From the NCBI RefSeq assembly GCF_014842075.1, contig NZ_JACYVA010000001.1, positions 454,277-518,276 on the forward strand: a DNA stretch of 64,000 bases, given 5' to 3'. Position numbers and translations under genes: made by a program. The notes below the pieces were generated by a model. That model ran no database searches. It had not been told where the DNA came from and saw only the letters and a list, made by a program, of their open reading frames with translations. Below are positions 1-11,282 of the stretch, one piece after another. This DNA comes from Sphingomonas sp. CFBP 13720 (lineage in GTDB: Bacteria; Pseudomonadota; Alphaproteobacteria; Sphingomonadales; Sphingomonadaceae). The number at the start of each line of letters is the position of its first letter. Positions within the stretch are counted from its first letter, which is position 1.

Positions 1-2425
1 CCTCGGCGATCGTCGCCACTTGTCCCGGCGCGGTGACGAAGCCCAGCAGGTCGGTGAACCGCATCTCGCCCGACAGTCCGGTGACCGGTCCGAACGCCGC
101 CGCCAGGTCGGTGCCCGCCGTGCGGAACACGCCGGTGCTGGTCACCCCGCCGGGCGTCCACGCGATATCACCACAACCCGACACGCTGCCCTTCACTTCG
201 GCCACCACGCCGAACGTCAATCGCGTCAGTTCGTTCGGCTGGAACCCGTCGCTGAACGCGATGCCGGGTACGGCCAGCATGGCATCGCCGGTCCCCTTGC
301 CCAGATCATGAGCGATGGCGACGTCGGCGACCTTCACCCCCTTGGCCGGGTGTTTCAGCGACCCGCCCGCCCGAATATCGTTGCCGTTCAGCGTCAGGCG
401 GAAATCGTCGCTGCGCAGCGGTTCGAAACGCGGGGCGGCATCGGCATCGCGCACACCCAACCCGCCGTCAAGCGACAGCACGCCGCCCGCCAGCCGCCAC
501 GCGCCCGCCGCCTCGCGGATCAACAGCGGCACGTTGCCGATCTGCCCCTCGCCGCCCTCGAACCGTCCCGCGACGGTCCCGGTGGCGATCCGCCCGGTCA
601 GCGTGGCGATATCCAGTACGCTCAACCGCTCCGTAGTTCCCAGCCGGGTCTTCACGCCCGACAGCGCGAAATCGCGTCCGCTGAACCCGAAGCGAGCGCG
701 CGCCGCCGCCAGCGCGATCGGCGTCACGCCCAGCCGTCCCTGCAATGCCACCTCGCCGGTCGTCACGCCGCCTGCGATCCGTCCGTCGGTCACCCGCACC
801 ATCGCACCATCGACCGGGCACAACCGCAACCGTGCGGGGTCGAGGATCAGTCCCGACACCTGCAACCGATCGAACCCGACCGCCGAACAATCGGCATTGA
901 CCGCCAGCCGCCCCGCCCCGTCCCATCGTGCCGCAACCGGCATCCGCAGCCCATTGATCCGTCCGTCGCCCAGCGGACCGGACAGCGTCGCCACCGTATC
1001 GATGCGCGTCGTTCCATCCGCCGACCGCTCGAACCGCACCGGGGTCAGCGCCAGCCGCGCACCCCCGGCCGCATAGGGCCGCACCACCGCCTCCCCGGTC
1101 ACCGCCGCCCCCGGCCCCGCCTGCGCCAGACGCACGCGGGCCTCCGGCATCCCGCCGCCGCCCAGCGAAAGCGCGCCGTTCAGCGTCGCCCCTTTTCCCG
1201 ACACCCACCGCACCGGCCCGCCATCGAGCGTAGCACGAACGCCGCTGTCGCTCGCGAACGCCAGCCGGTCGATTCGCGCTGCAAGGGGACGTGCCGCCAC
1301 CTGCGCCGACACATCGAACCGCCGCGCCGCGCGCACCGCCGCCGCCGCCATCGCCCGCACCAGCGGATCGACCGGCGTGCCCGCCGCCGCGTCGCTCAGC
1401 CGCGCGACCTGCGCCGCATCGATCTGCGCACCGTCCGCCGCGATCCGCCCTTCGAACGCCGGCACGCCGCCGATCGAATAGCGGCCCGCCACCGCCAGCC
1501 GCCGGGCGGACAGTTGTGGCACTGCGAACGCGCCCGACGCCAGGTCGATCGTACCGCGTGTCGCGTCGCGTCCGCCGTCGAAGCCGATCCGCCCCGTGAC
1601 ATCCGCCACCCGCGTCGTCGGCGCGGTGATGGCTGCCAGCGTCACCGCCGCCTGTCCACGCCACCGGTCGAACCGGTCGCCCAGCATCAGGTCGAGCGTC
1701 GTGGCGGGCCGCGCGACCTGCACCGCGCCGCAACCCGCGCGCTGCGCCCGCACCGGCCCGGTCACGCTTGCCTGTCCCCGAACGATCCGAACCGACAGTG
1801 CCGCCATCGTCCCATCGACTGCACAGCCGTTCCACGCCAGCCGCGGGGCTACCGCCGCCAGTTGGCCGGTGAACCCGTCCGACAGCTTTCCGCGCCCAGC
1901 CAGCTTCATGCCCACCACGCCGTACGGGGTCGTCAGCCGGATACGTCCGTCGTTCACTGCGACGTTCAGATCGGGTAATGTGAAAGGCTTGCCCGACGGT
2001 GGCGGCAGCAGTTTGTCGATCTGTCCGAACGATACCGTCCCGTCGGGACGCAACGTCGCGTTCAACCGGACCTGCCCCGCGCGTGCGCCGGTCACGCTGG
2101 CACCGTTCAGCCCGATATCAGTATCGACGTCGATCCAGTCGGCAACCAGGTCGGGCGCTCGCGGATCACCCAGCACCACGTCGACCAGCCGCTGCCGTCC
2201 CAGCCCGATCTGCGCGACACGGTAGCGCGCCTGCACCCCGCGCCGCTCCAGCTCCCGCCGCACGAACCCGTCGGCGATCGTCCGCCGCTGCGTCCACAGC
2301 AACGCGGCCAGCGCCAGCACGATCAGCACGACCACCAATAGGACACGCGCGAACGTGCGTCGCCGGCCCCCGGCGGGGCGTGCGGGCGTCTCCGGCACTC
2401 CTTCGTCGCTGCTCAGACCCCGCAC
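1..2425 (-). CDS. YdbH/AsmA-like intermembrane transport protein, 3' end cut
   Basis: Large envelope protein read from the minus strand without a stop for about 808 codons; its C-terminus lies beyond the window start. The N-terminus has a basic stretch and one membrane anchor (FARVLLVVVLIVLALAALL, about residues 25-45), followed by long repetitive beta-rich sequence. The last visible residues, FTDLLGFVTAPGQVATIAE, match the conserved C-terminal segment of the YdbH family (Pfam 'dicarboxylate transport', DctA-YdbH). Known family role: AsmA-like bridge proteins moving phospholipid between inner and outer membranes; the 'dicarboxylate transport' name is historical. The start is uncertain: GTG at 2425 is chosen, but TTG further upstream and GTG near 2407 are also in frame. 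Divergent from radC. Confidence 0.8.
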   Translation of the reverse strand, partial: MRGLSSDEGVPETPARPAGGRRRTFARVLLVVVLIVLALAALLWTQRRTIADGFVRRELERRGVQARYRVAQIGLGRQRLVDVVLGDPRAPDLVADWIDVDTDIGLNGASVTGARAGQVRLNATLRPDGTVSFGQIDKLLPPPSGKPFTLPDLNVAVNDGRIRLTTPYGVVGMKLAGRGKLSDGFTGQLAAVAPRLAWNGCAVDGTMAALSVRIVRGQASVTGPVRAQRAGCGAVQVARPATTLDLMLGDRFDRWRGQAAVTLAAITAPTTRVADVTGRIGFDGGRDATRGTIDLASGAFAVPQLSARRLAVAGRYSIGGVPAFEGRIAADGAQIDAAQVARLSDAAAGTPVDPLVRAMAAAAVRAARRFDVSAQVAARPLAARIDRLAFASDSGVRATLDGGPVRWVSGKGATLNGALSLGGGGMPEARVRLAQAGPGAAVTGEAVVRPYAAGGARLALTPVRFERSADGTTRIDTVATLSGPLGDGRINGLRMPVAARWDGAGRLAVNADCSAVGFDRLQVSGLILDPARLRLCPVDGAMVRVTDGRIAGGVTTGEVALQGRLGVTPIALAAARARFGFSGRDFALSGVKTRLGTTERLSVLDIATLTGRIATGTVAGRFEGGEGQIGNVPLLIREAAGAWRLAGGVLSLDGGLGVRDADAAPRFEPLRSDDFRLTLNGNDIRAGGSLKHPAKGVKVADVAIAHDLGKGTGDAMLAVPGIAFSDGFQPNELTRLTFGVVAEVKGSVSGCGDIAWTPGGVTSTGVFRTAGTDLAAAFGPVTGLSGEMRFTDLLGFVTAPGQVATIAE

Positions 2426-2564
2426 TCCACACCCATCGCCGCCGTTCGTCGGCGCAACGCCGGCCAGGGTCAAGCGCGGCGCGCGCGAACCGGTTCCGCC
2501 AGCGCAACGAAAATCGGGCTCCCGGCACCTTCAATCCGTCCCGCCGATCCGCTACGCCACCGTC

Positions 2565-3248
2565 ATGACCGCGCCAGACACCGACGGCACCGGCCACCGT
2601 GCCCGCCTGCGCGGACGCCTGCTCATGCACGGCGGCGAAACGTTGCTGGACCACGAACTGATCGAATATCTGCTGACGCTCGCCATCCCGCGCCGGGACA
2701 CGAAGCCGCTGGCCAAGACACTGCTGCACGAATTCGGCGGCATCGGCGGCCTGCTGTCCGCCGATTCGGTCGCGCTGGGCAAGGTGAGCGGCATGGGCGA
2801 TTCCCCCGTCGCCGCGATCCGCATCGTACAGGCCGCCGCCATCCGCATGCTGCATGCACAGGTCGCCCCTCGTCCGGTCCTGTCGAACTGGCAGGCGCTG
2901 CTCGACTATCTTCACGCCGACATGGCGCATCACGTCGTGGAACGCATCCGCGTGCTCCATTTGAACAGCCGCAACCTGCTGATCCGCGACGAACTGGTGG
3001 CGGAAGGGACGGTGGACGAAGCGCCGCTCTACACCCGCGAAGTCATCCGCCGGGCGCTCGATCTCGGTTCCGCCGCCTTGATCCTCGTCCACAACCATCC
3101 TAGCGGGGACCACAGCCCCAGCCGCGCGGACATCGATTTGACCCGCACCATTGCCGCCGCCGGCAAGCCGCTGGGCATCGCGGTGCACGACCATCTCATC
3201 ATCGGCGCACGCGGCCATACCAGCCTGCGCGCACAGGGAATGCTATGA
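2565..3248 (+). CDS. radC: RadC family JAB-domain protein (DUF2466)
   Basis: 227 residues. N-terminal helix-hairpin-helix-like part (about 25-100, with LSADSVALGKVSGMGDSPVAAI) followed by a JAB/MPN domain with the metal motif HNHPSGD at residues 176-182 and the downstream S-x-x-D (SRADID). Known of the family: a Zn-binding JAMM-like fold; the old link to DNA repair in E. coli RadC is not well supported and the substrate is unknown. ATG at 2565 is the start because the family N-terminus begins just before the HRARLRGRLL segment. The stop overlaps the next gene by 4 bases (ATGA), so the two are probably translationally coupled. Confidence 0.9.
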   Translation: MTAPDTDGTGHRARLRGRLLMHGGETLLDHELIEYLLTLAIPRRDTKPLAKTLLHEFGGIGGLLSADSVALGKVSGMGDSPVAAIRIVQAAAIRMLHAQVAPRPVLSNWQALLDYLHADMAHHVVERIRVLHLNSRNLLIRDELVAEGTVDEAPLYTREVIRRALDLGSAALILVHNHPSGDHSPSRADIDLTRTIAAAGKPLGIAVHDHLIIGARGHTSLRAQGML

Positions 3249-3823
3249 CCGAAAAGGAGAAGATGATTGCGGGTGAACTGTACGACGCCAGCGATCCCGA
3301 ACTCGTCGCCGACGTGCTCGCCGCCTGTCGCTGGATGGATCGGTACGACGTTTCCCGCTCGCTCGGCATGGCGGAACGGCTTTCGTTGCTGCGCGAACAA
3401 CTCGGATCGGTCGGCGACGGGGTGACGATCCGCCCGCCGTTCCGCATCGATTACGGGTACAACATCACTGTCGGCGATGACGTCTTCATCAATTTCGGCT
3501 GTATCATTCTCGATGTCTGTGCCGTCACGATCGGCGCGAAGACCCAGATCGGTCCGGGGGTGCAGATCCTTGCCGCCGACCATCCCCGCGATCCTGCCGT
3601 CCGCGCGCAAATGGTCGAATATGGTCGGCCGGTGACGATCGGCGCGAACGTCTGGATCGGTGGCGGCGCGATTCTACTGCCCGGCGTGACCATCGGCGAC
3701 GACGCCCTGATCGGCGCGGGTGCGGTCGTCGCCCGCGATGTCGCGCCGGGCGCGACTGTCGTCGGTAATCCGGCAAGAATGCTGAATCCGACCGGAACTG
3801 CCCGGTCCGACACGGACCGCTGA
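3245..3823 (+). CDS. Maltose/galactoside O-acetyltransferase family protein
   Basis: 192 residues, close to the usual 180-200 of Maa/LacA/NodL enzymes. An N-terminal Mac domain (EKEKMIAGELYDASDPEL) precedes left-handed beta-helix hexapeptide repeats (VTIGAKTQIGPGVQI, VTIGANVWIGGGAILLPG, VTIGDDALIGAGAVV). Residue H of AADHPRDP is the expected catalytic histidine. Enzymes of this family move acetyl from acetyl-CoA to a sugar hydroxyl in the cytosol; the sugar cannot be read from sequence. ATG overlaps the radC stop. Confidence 0.9.
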   Translation: MTEKEKMIAGELYDASDPELVADVLAACRWMDRYDVSRSLGMAERLSLLREQLGSVGDGVTIRPPFRIDYGYNITVGDDVFINFGCIILDVCAVTIGAKTQIGPGVQILAADHPRDPAVRAQMVEYGRPVTIGANVWIGGGAILLPGVTIGDDALIGAGAVVARDVAPGATVVGNPARMLNPTGTARSDTDR

Positions 3824-3831
3824 CGCGAAAC

Positions 3832-3857
3832 GGCCGCCGGGATCGCTCCCGGCGGCC
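3832..3857. terminator. Hairpin between convergent genes
   Basis: Perfect 11-bp stem GGCCGCCGGGA / TCCCGGCGGCC with loop TCGC, 9 nt after the acetyltransferase stop and 25 nt before the stop of the convergent EF-hand gene. There is no T-run, so it may act in both directions with help, or only stabilise 3' ends. Confidence 0.6.
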
Positions 3858-3882
3858 ATGCTCGTTCGGTGATCTCAGGCGG

Positions 3883-4371
3883 TTACGCGCTCCGGCTCAG
3901 GAACTGCGTCAACTCTGCCTTTGACACCGCCTTCGACTTGTCTGCATCGGCCGATGCGAACGCCTGCTTCACCCACGCCTTCACCTCAGGCTTGTCGGCG
4001 GTCACCTCCGGCTCGCTCGCCGATCGCAATGCGACCATCCATTCGCCGAACTGTCGCTCGGTCAGCTGGCCCTTCCCGTCCTTGTCGTACTTCGGGAATT
4101 CCGCCTCGACGATCTGCGCGATCTGCGTTCCAGTGGCGGGCTGGCCCGCTTCGGCGGTGGTCTGCGCGGTCTGCGTTGCCGGATCGGGCTGCGTAGCGGG
4201 GGCGGCCGGTGTCGCGCCGATCACGTCCGATGCTTCCTCGGGTGCAGTCGTGGCGGGTGCACCGGGCACCGTCTGTGCGGGGGCAACAGTGGTCTGCGCC
4301 GGTGCGGCATCCTGCGCAAATGCAGGGGTCGACATCAGGACGGCACTGGCGAGAAGAATACGCTTCATCAT
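3883..4371 (-). CDS. Exported EF-hand protein
   Basis: 162 residues with a signal peptide (MMKRILLASAVLMSTPAFAQ), a low-complexity Ala/Pro/Thr linker (about 21-80) and a C-terminal EF-hand pair. The second loop, residues 142-153 (D142, D144, S146, S150, E153), is a canonical calcium site. The first (D96, D98, then Q107 at position 12) lacks the usual Glu and may bind weakly. Likely a periplasmic calcium-binding protein; such proteins are common in sphingomonads but have no established role. Strong ribosome site TAAAGGAG upstream of the start. Confidence 0.85.
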   Translation of the reverse strand: MMKRILLASAVLMSTPAFAQDAAPAQTTVAPAQTVPGAPATTAPEEASDVIGATPAAPATQPDPATQTAQTTAEAGQPATGTQIAQIVEAEFPKYDKDGKGQLTERQFGEWMVALRSASEPEVTADKPEVKAWVKQAFASADADKSKAVSKAELTQFLSRSA

Positions 4372-4580
4372 CGAATTACTCCTTTACGGATTGGTTCGTG
4401 TACTTATCGCATAATCCGACGATGCATCGGAACGACTATGCGACGACCCAACCAATCTAGGTCGTTTCGGTCTCGTTTGAACCCCTTTTTTAGCTTCTTC
4501 TATCGCACGACAGGCTCGATTCGCCCGCAACCTGTTGCTATGGCGCGGCCAAGCGTTCGCCCCTTTCCGAAAGGCATCCG

Positions 4581-5891
4581 ATGATTCCGCGCTATTCCCG
4601 CCCCGCCATGGTCGCGCTGTGGCAACCCCAGACCCGATTCCGCATCTGGTTCGAGATTGAGGCGCACGCCACCGACGCGCTCGCCGATCTGGGCGTGGTC
4701 CCGCGCGAGGCGGCGGCAAAGATCTGGGCATCGAACGACGCCGACTTCGACGTCGACCGGATCGATGCGATCGAAGCGGAAACGAAGCACGACGTCATCG
4801 CCTTCCTGACGCACGTGTCCGAACGCACCGGCCCCGAAGCGCGCTTCCTGCATCAGGGGATGACCAGCTCCGACGTGCTCGACACCGCGCTGGCGGTGCA
4901 GCTTGCCCGGGCGTCTGACATCCTGCTCGCCGATCTCGACGCGCTGCTGGTGGTGATCGAACGCCGCGCACGCGAACACAAGCTGACCCCGACCATCGGG
5001 CGCAGCCACGGCATCCATGCCGAACCGGTGACGTTCGGCCTGAAGCTGGCACAGGCCTATGCCGAATTCGACCGCTGCCGCACCCGCCTCGTCAACGCGC
5101 GCGCCGAAGTCGCGACCTGCGCCATCTCGGGCGCGGTCGGCACCTTCGCCAATATCGACCCCGCGGTCGAGGCGCATGTCGCGGCAAAGATGGGCCTGAC
5201 GGTCGAACCGGTGTCGACACAGGTCATTCCGCGCGATCGGCATGCGATGTATTTCGCGACGCTGGGCGTGATCGCCGGCTCGATCGAGCGGCTCGCCACC
5301 GAGATTCGTCACCTGCAACGCACCGAAGTGCTGGAGGCGGAGGAATATTTCTCGCCGGGGCAAAAGGGGTCGTCGGCGATGCCGCACAAGCGCAATCCGG
5401 TGCTGACCGAAAACCTGACCGGCCTTGCCCGCATGGTGCGCGGCTATGTCACACCCGCGCTGGAAAACGTCGCGCTGTGGCATGAACGCGACATCAGCCA
5501 TTCGTCGGTCGAACGCTATATCGGTCCCGACGCCACCATCACGCTCGACTTCGCGCTCGCCCGCTTGACCGGTGTGATCGACAAGCTGGTCGTCTATCCT
5601 GCGCGCATGGCCAAGAACCTGCACAAGATGGGCGGTCTCGTCCATTCGCAGCGTGTGCTGCTGGCGCTGACCCAGGCCGGCGTCAGCCGCGAGGACGCGT
5701 ACCGCTATGTCCAGCGCAACGCGATGCAGGTGTGGGAATCGGACGGCGAACTGTCGCTGCTCGAACTGCTGAAGGCGGATGCCGACGTCGCGGCCGCGCT
5801 GTCTGTCGAGGAGATCGAGAGCCGCTTCGACCTCGATTACCACTACAAGCACGTCGACACGATCTTCGCGCGGGTGTTCGGGGCGGCGTAA
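4581..5891 (+). CDS. purB: Adenylosuccinate lyase
   Basis: 436 residues, matching the family length. It cleaves SAICAR to AICAR and adenylosuccinate to AMP in purine synthesis. Signature SSAMPHKRNP lies at about 262-271 (mobile catalytic Ser loop) and the TSSDVLDTAL motif at about 93-102. Ribosome site GAAAGG about 6 nt before ATG. The 209-bp gap upstream holds the divergent promoters of this gene and the EF-hand gene; a possible sigma-70 element TTGAAC-N17-TCTATC lies about 100 bases upstream of the start. Confidence 0.97.
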   Translation: MIPRYSRPAMVALWQPQTRFRIWFEIEAHATDALADLGVVPREAAAKIWASNDADFDVDRIDAIEAETKHDVIAFLTHVSERTGPEARFLHQGMTSSDVLDTALAVQLARASDILLADLDALLVVIERRAREHKLTPTIGRSHGIHAEPVTFGLKLAQAYAEFDRCRTRLVNARAEVATCAISGAVGTFANIDPAVEAHVAAKMGLTVEPVSTQVIPRDRHAMYFATLGVIAGSIERLATEIRHLQRTEVLEAEEYFSPGQKGSSAMPHKRNPVLTENLTGLARMVRGYVTPALENVALWHERDISHSSVERYIGPDATITLDFALARLTGVIDKLVVYPARMAKNLHKMGGLVHSQRVLLALTQAGVSREDAYRYVQRNAMQVWESDGELSLLELLKADADVAAALSVEEIESRFDLDYHYKHVDTIFARVFGAA

Positions 5892-5941
5892 GCGATGGCC
5901 CGGCTACCAGCCCCGCCCCGGACAACGGGTAACGACGACAG

Positions 5942-7471
5942 ATGACGATGGAGACGGTGCAGGACCGCGGACGCCTTCGGCGCTGGTGGTCGCTATGGGC
6001 GGTCGGCGGTGTCGATCACGACGCGATCCTGCGCCAGATCGCGGAGGATTCGGGTTGGAGCGGGCGGTACGCGTTCCTGATCGTCATCTCCGCCGCCATC
6101 TCGCTGCTCGGCCTGTTGATGCCGTCGGTCGCGGTGCTGATCGGCGCGATGCTGCTGTCGCCGCTGATGATGCCGATCATCGGCCTCGGATTCGGCATCG
6201 CGACCGTCGATACCCGCGAGATTCGCCGGGCGGCGACCGCGTTGCTGGTCGGCGCACTGCTCGCGGTCGCGCTGTCGGTCGTCTGCGTTGCGCTGTCGCC
6301 GATCCAGACGATCACCAGCGAGATCGCGGGCAGGACGCGGCCGACGCTGTTCGACCTGCTCGTCGCGCTGCTGTCGGCGGTCGCCGGCGCCTATGCCCTG
6401 ATCCGGGGCCGTGGCGGCACGGTGGTCGGCGTCGCGATCGCCATCGCGCTGATGCCGCCGCTGGTGGTGGTCGGGTTCGGCATCGCGACGCTCAACTGGA
6501 CCGTGTTCGCCGGATCGCTGCTACTGTTCCTGACCAACGCCATCACCATCGCGCTGACCGCCGCTTTGGTGGCGCGGGTCTATGGCTTCGGCAGCCACCT
6601 GTCGCCGCAGCATACCGGCTGGCAGCTAATCCTGTTCGTCGTCGCGCTGGGCCTGTTGTCGGTGCCGCTGGGCACCGCGCTGCGCCAGATCGCGTTCGAA
6701 GCGGTGGCGCAGCGACAGGTCCGCGAAACCATCAGCGAACGCTTCCCCGACGCGTCGCGGCTGGGCCAGCTCGACATCGACTTCACGGCCCGGCCGATCC
6801 GTATCCGCGCGGTCATCCTGACTCCGCGCATCGATCCCGACGCCGACCGCGTGCTGGCGGCGGCCCTGCGCCGACGGCTGTCGCAGCCGATCGACATGCA
6901 CGTCGATCAGCTCAACGTCATGCCCGACGATGCCAGCGTCGAAGCCGCACAGATCGCCCGAGCCGGCAGCGCGGCGGGCGCGGGCGAGGCGCAGCGACGG
7001 CAACGCGCCGTCAGCGACCTAGCACTGATCGCCGGAGTCGCACCCGAAACGGTCCGGTCGGACACTGCGTCACGATTGCTGGCGGCAACGGCGGGCGCGT
7101 TGCCCGGCCTGCCCATGGCCGGCTATCGCGCGCTGGAAGCCCGCGCCGCGCAGGCACTGCCCGACTGGCAGGTATTGCTCGCACCGCCGGTCGACGTGGA
7201 ACTGCCCCCGGTTCCGGTGACGGCCGGGGTCGTCGACGACACCGCGTTGAGCGTCGCGGCATGGGCATCGACCCGGCGCGACCTTCCGCTTGCCGTCGAT
7301 GGAGGAACCTTGGCGCAACGTCGTGCGATCGCAACGGGGATCACGGATCGCGGCGGGCGTGCCGACCCCGGCATGGCCGGCGGTCCGATACGACTGCGAT
7401 GGAATGAACCGGAAGGCCCGTCGCGACCGACTGCGCCGAACGACGGACCGGAACCTCCGACGGTGCGATAG
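5942..7471 (+). CDS. DUF389 (TIGR00341-type) membrane protein
   Basis: 509 residues. The first half carries about five to six membrane segments with the DUF389 hallmark LLMPSVAVLIGAMLLSPLMMPIIGLGFG near 55-85 and IALMPPLVVVGFGIA near 160-175. The second half is soluble and rich in Ala/Arg, reading like the extra C-terminal domain often found on proteobacterial members. Function of the family is unknown. The last 60 residues are Pro/Arg-rich and look disordered. Tail-to-tail with the GNAT gene. Confidence 0.85.
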   Translation: MTMETVQDRGRLRRWWSLWAVGGVDHDAILRQIAEDSGWSGRYAFLIVISAAISLLGLLMPSVAVLIGAMLLSPLMMPIIGLGFGIATVDTREIRRAATALLVGALLAVALSVVCVALSPIQTITSEIAGRTRPTLFDLLVALLSAVAGAYALIRGRGGTVVGVAIAIALMPPLVVVGFGIATLNWTVFAGSLLLFLTNAITIALTAALVARVYGFGSHLSPQHTGWQLILFVVALGLLSVPLGTALRQIAFEAVAQRQVRETISERFPDASRLGQLDIDFTARPIRIRAVILTPRIDPDADRVLAAALRRRLSQPIDMHVDQLNVMPDDASVEAAQIARAGSAAGAGEAQRRQRAVSDLALIAGVAPETVRSDTASRLLAATAGALPGLPMAGYRALEARAAQALPDWQVLLAPPVDVELPPVPVTAGVVDDTALSVAAWASTRRDLPLAVDGGTLAQRRAIATGITDRGGRADPGMAGGPIRLRWNEPEGPSRPTAPNDGPEPPTVR

Positions 7472-7489
7472 CGACGCGAACCCACCGGA

Positions 7490-7972
7490 TCACCCTTTGA
7501 CGGCGCGCTCCATATAAACCGCATCGTCCCCGAACCCCGCCGCGCCACCGGGGACCGCGACGAAACCCTGTCGCGCCCAATAACCATCGGCACCACCGAC
7601 CGCGATCAGGGCCAGCGTCGCAATACTTTGATCGGCGGCATTGGCGGCAAGGGTCGGCAGCAGGCGCTCGACCGCCTGTTCCCCCCGCCCCTCCGGCGCG
7701 ACGACCACGTCATGAAGATACCAGCAGTCCGCCGCCGCCGGGATCGCGCCCAGCGTGGTGTGCATCGCGGGCGGCGCGAACCGCATCCATGGATGACTGA
7801 TGCAATGGCCGAGGATCGCGTCGCCGTCGGTCAGGACAAAACACCCGTCCGGGGCCAGCGCGATGCGTTCGGCATACAGCTCGGCCGCCTCGCCATACGC
7901 GCCCAGTCCGGCGCGGGCGAGCGTGGCGATGGCCGGCGCATCCGCCGCCATCGCCCTACGCCAATCAGCCAC
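7490..7972 (-). CDS. GNAT family N-acetyltransferase
   Basis: 160 residues with the GNAT fold: N-terminal RRAMAADAPAIATLARAGLG, central beta-strand CWYLHDVVVAPEGRGEQAVERLL (acetyl-CoA loop, a variant of Q/RxxGxG/A), and C-terminal YWARQGFVAV. Substrate unknown. The start is GTG at 7972 (TTG at 7975 is also possible); either overlaps the 3' end of dnaJ by a few bases, so it is probably the last gene of the dnaK-dnaJ transcript. Confidence 0.85.
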   Translation of the reverse strand: MADWRRAMAADAPAIATLARAGLGAYGEAAELYAERIALAPDGCFVLTDGDAILGHCISHPWMRFAPPAMHTTLGAIPAAADCWYLHDVVVAPEGRGEQAVERLLPTLAANAADQSIATLALIAVGGADGYWARQGFVAVPGGAAGFGDDAVYMERAVKG

Positions 7973-9089
7973 CAAGCGCCGTTTTCAGCCGCCCGAAAAA
8001 GCCGCTCGATTCCGGGCATTCCTCGCCGGTTTCGGTTTCGCGGAACGCTTCGAGCAGTTCCTTCTGCCGCGACGACAGGCGGGTCGGCGTCTCGACCTCG
8101 ATATGGATAACCATGTCGCCATGACCCCGCCCCTGCAGCACCGGCATGCCCGCGCCGCGCTGGCGCAGTTCCTTGCCCGACTGGATGCCGGCCGGAATAC
8201 GGACGGTATGCTTGGCCCCGTCCAGTCCGGGGATGTCGATCACCCCACCCAATGCAGCGGTCGTGAAGCTGATCGGTGCGCGCGCATGCAACGTCGTGCC
8301 TTCCCGTTCGAACAGCGCATGCCGCTTGATGTGCAGGAAGATATACAGGTCGCCGGACGGTGCGCCGCGCGCGCCCGCCTCGCCATTGCCGGTCAGCCGG
8401 ATGCGCGTGCCCTCGTCCACGCCGGGCGGCACGTTGACTTCCAGCGTCTTGGTCTGTTCGACCCGGCCCTCGCCATGGCAGACCGGACACGGATCAGTGA
8501 TGACCTGCCCCGCGCCGTGACACGTCGGGCACGCCCGTTCGACCACGAAGAATCCCTGCTGCGCCCGGACCTTGCCGTGTCCGGCACAGGTCTGGCACAT
8601 CCTCGCCGCCGTACCCGGCGCGGCACCACCGCCGCCGCACGGACCACACTGCGTCGACACGTCGACCGTGATTTCGGTCCGCTTGCCGTGATACGCCTCG
8701 TCCAGCGAGATTTCCATGTCGTAGCGCAGATCGGCCCCGCGACGCGGCCCGGCACGACCCTGTCGCCCGCCGCCGCCGCCCATGAATTCGCCGAACACGC
8801 TTTCGAAAATATCGGAAAAGCCGTTGAAGTCCTGACCGCCGCCGCCGCCGGCCCCGCCCTGCCGGAACGCCGCATGGCCCATCCGGTCGTACGCCGCGCG
8901 CTTTTGCGGGTCCTTCAGACAGTCATAGGCTTCGCTGACCGCCTTGAATTTCGCTTCGCTGTCCTTGCACCCGGCATTCTTGTCGGGGTGGAACTTCATC
9001 GCCAGACGACGGTACGACGTCTTGATCGTCGCCGCGTCGGCGGTGCGCTCGCATTCGAGCAGCTCGTAATAATCGACTTCGGTGCTCAT
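7965..9089 (-). CDS. dnaJ: Chaperone protein DnaJ
   Basis: 374 residues. J domain at the N-terminus with HPD at 34-36, then a Gly-rich linker, then a Cys-rich zinc domain with four CxxC units (CGPCGGGGA, CQTCAGHG, CPTCHGAG, CPVCHGEG; the first departs from CxxCxGxG), then two C-terminal substrate-binding domains. Co-chaperone that stimulates DnaK ATP hydrolysis. An in-frame start 14 codons upstream would add residues unlike any DnaJ, so the MSTEVDYYELL start is preferred. Confidence 0.97.
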   Translation of the reverse strand: MSTEVDYYELLECERTADAATIKTSYRRLAMKFHPDKNAGCKDSEAKFKAVSEAYDCLKDPQKRAAYDRMGHAAFRQGGAGGGGGQDFNGFSDIFESVFGEFMGGGGGRQGRAGPRRGADLRYDMEISLDEAYHGKRTEITVDVSTQCGPCGGGGAAPGTAARMCQTCAGHGKVRAQQGFFVVERACPTCHGAGQVITDPCPVCHGEGRVEQTKTLEVNVPPGVDEGTRIRLTGNGEAGARGAPSGDLYIFLHIKRHALFEREGTTLHARAPISFTTAALGGVIDIPGLDGAKHTVRIPAGIQSGKELRQRGAGMPVLQGRGHGDMVIHIEVETPTRLSSRQKELLEAFRETETGEECPESSGFFGRLKTALGG

Positions 9090-9185
9090 CGAACAGCCCT
9101 CAAAGCCCTCTTCCCGTCCGCGAAGAGGCATGGAGGCGGACGCGCAGCCGACGGATGCCGACCGGCGCTACCGCTTCCCGGTCCG

Positions 9186-9205
9186 CTCCCCGCGATGGCG
9201 GGGAG
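9186..9205 (-). terminator. Intercistronic hairpin between dnaK and dnaJ
   Basis: Stem CTCCCCGC / GCGGGGAG (8 bp) with a 4-nt loop, beginning 12 nt beyond the dnaK stop. No T-run follows. It fits a partial terminator or a processing/stability element that would make dnaK more abundant than dnaJ; that role is inferred from position only. Confidence 0.5.
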
Positions 9206-9216
9206 AGGATAACAGG

Positions 9217-11124
<1,908 letters not shown>

Positions 11125-11202
11125 GGTCCCTCATTGGCCCCCAAGTTGAACGAATTGCGAAACCCACGGCCCAGGGGAGGGCGCGGCGGGTCGTTACGAG
11201 GG

Positions 11203-11233
11203 CGGATATAGGCAGGGTTCGCCTTGCCGCAAG
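11203..11233 (-). promoter_or_regulatory. RpoH (sigma-32) heat-shock promoter of dnaKJ
   Basis: On the minus strand CTTG (11233-11230), a spacer of exactly 17 nt, then CCTATATCCG (11212-11203). This matches in every fixed position the alphaproteobacterial heat-shock consensus CTTG-N17-CYTATNTNNG. The predicted start of transcription is about 70 nt upstream of the dnaK ATG. Confidence 0.85.
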
Positions 11234-11282
11234 ATTATGCGGGGCATAGGGAACCAATCGTATCGGAACGGGAGTGTACACG

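Noticed and set aside
20..1978. A 652-codon open frame on the plus strand at the window start
   Set aside because: His/Arg/Pro-rich shadow; the minus frame reads as a YdbH-family protein with its conserved C-terminal motif.
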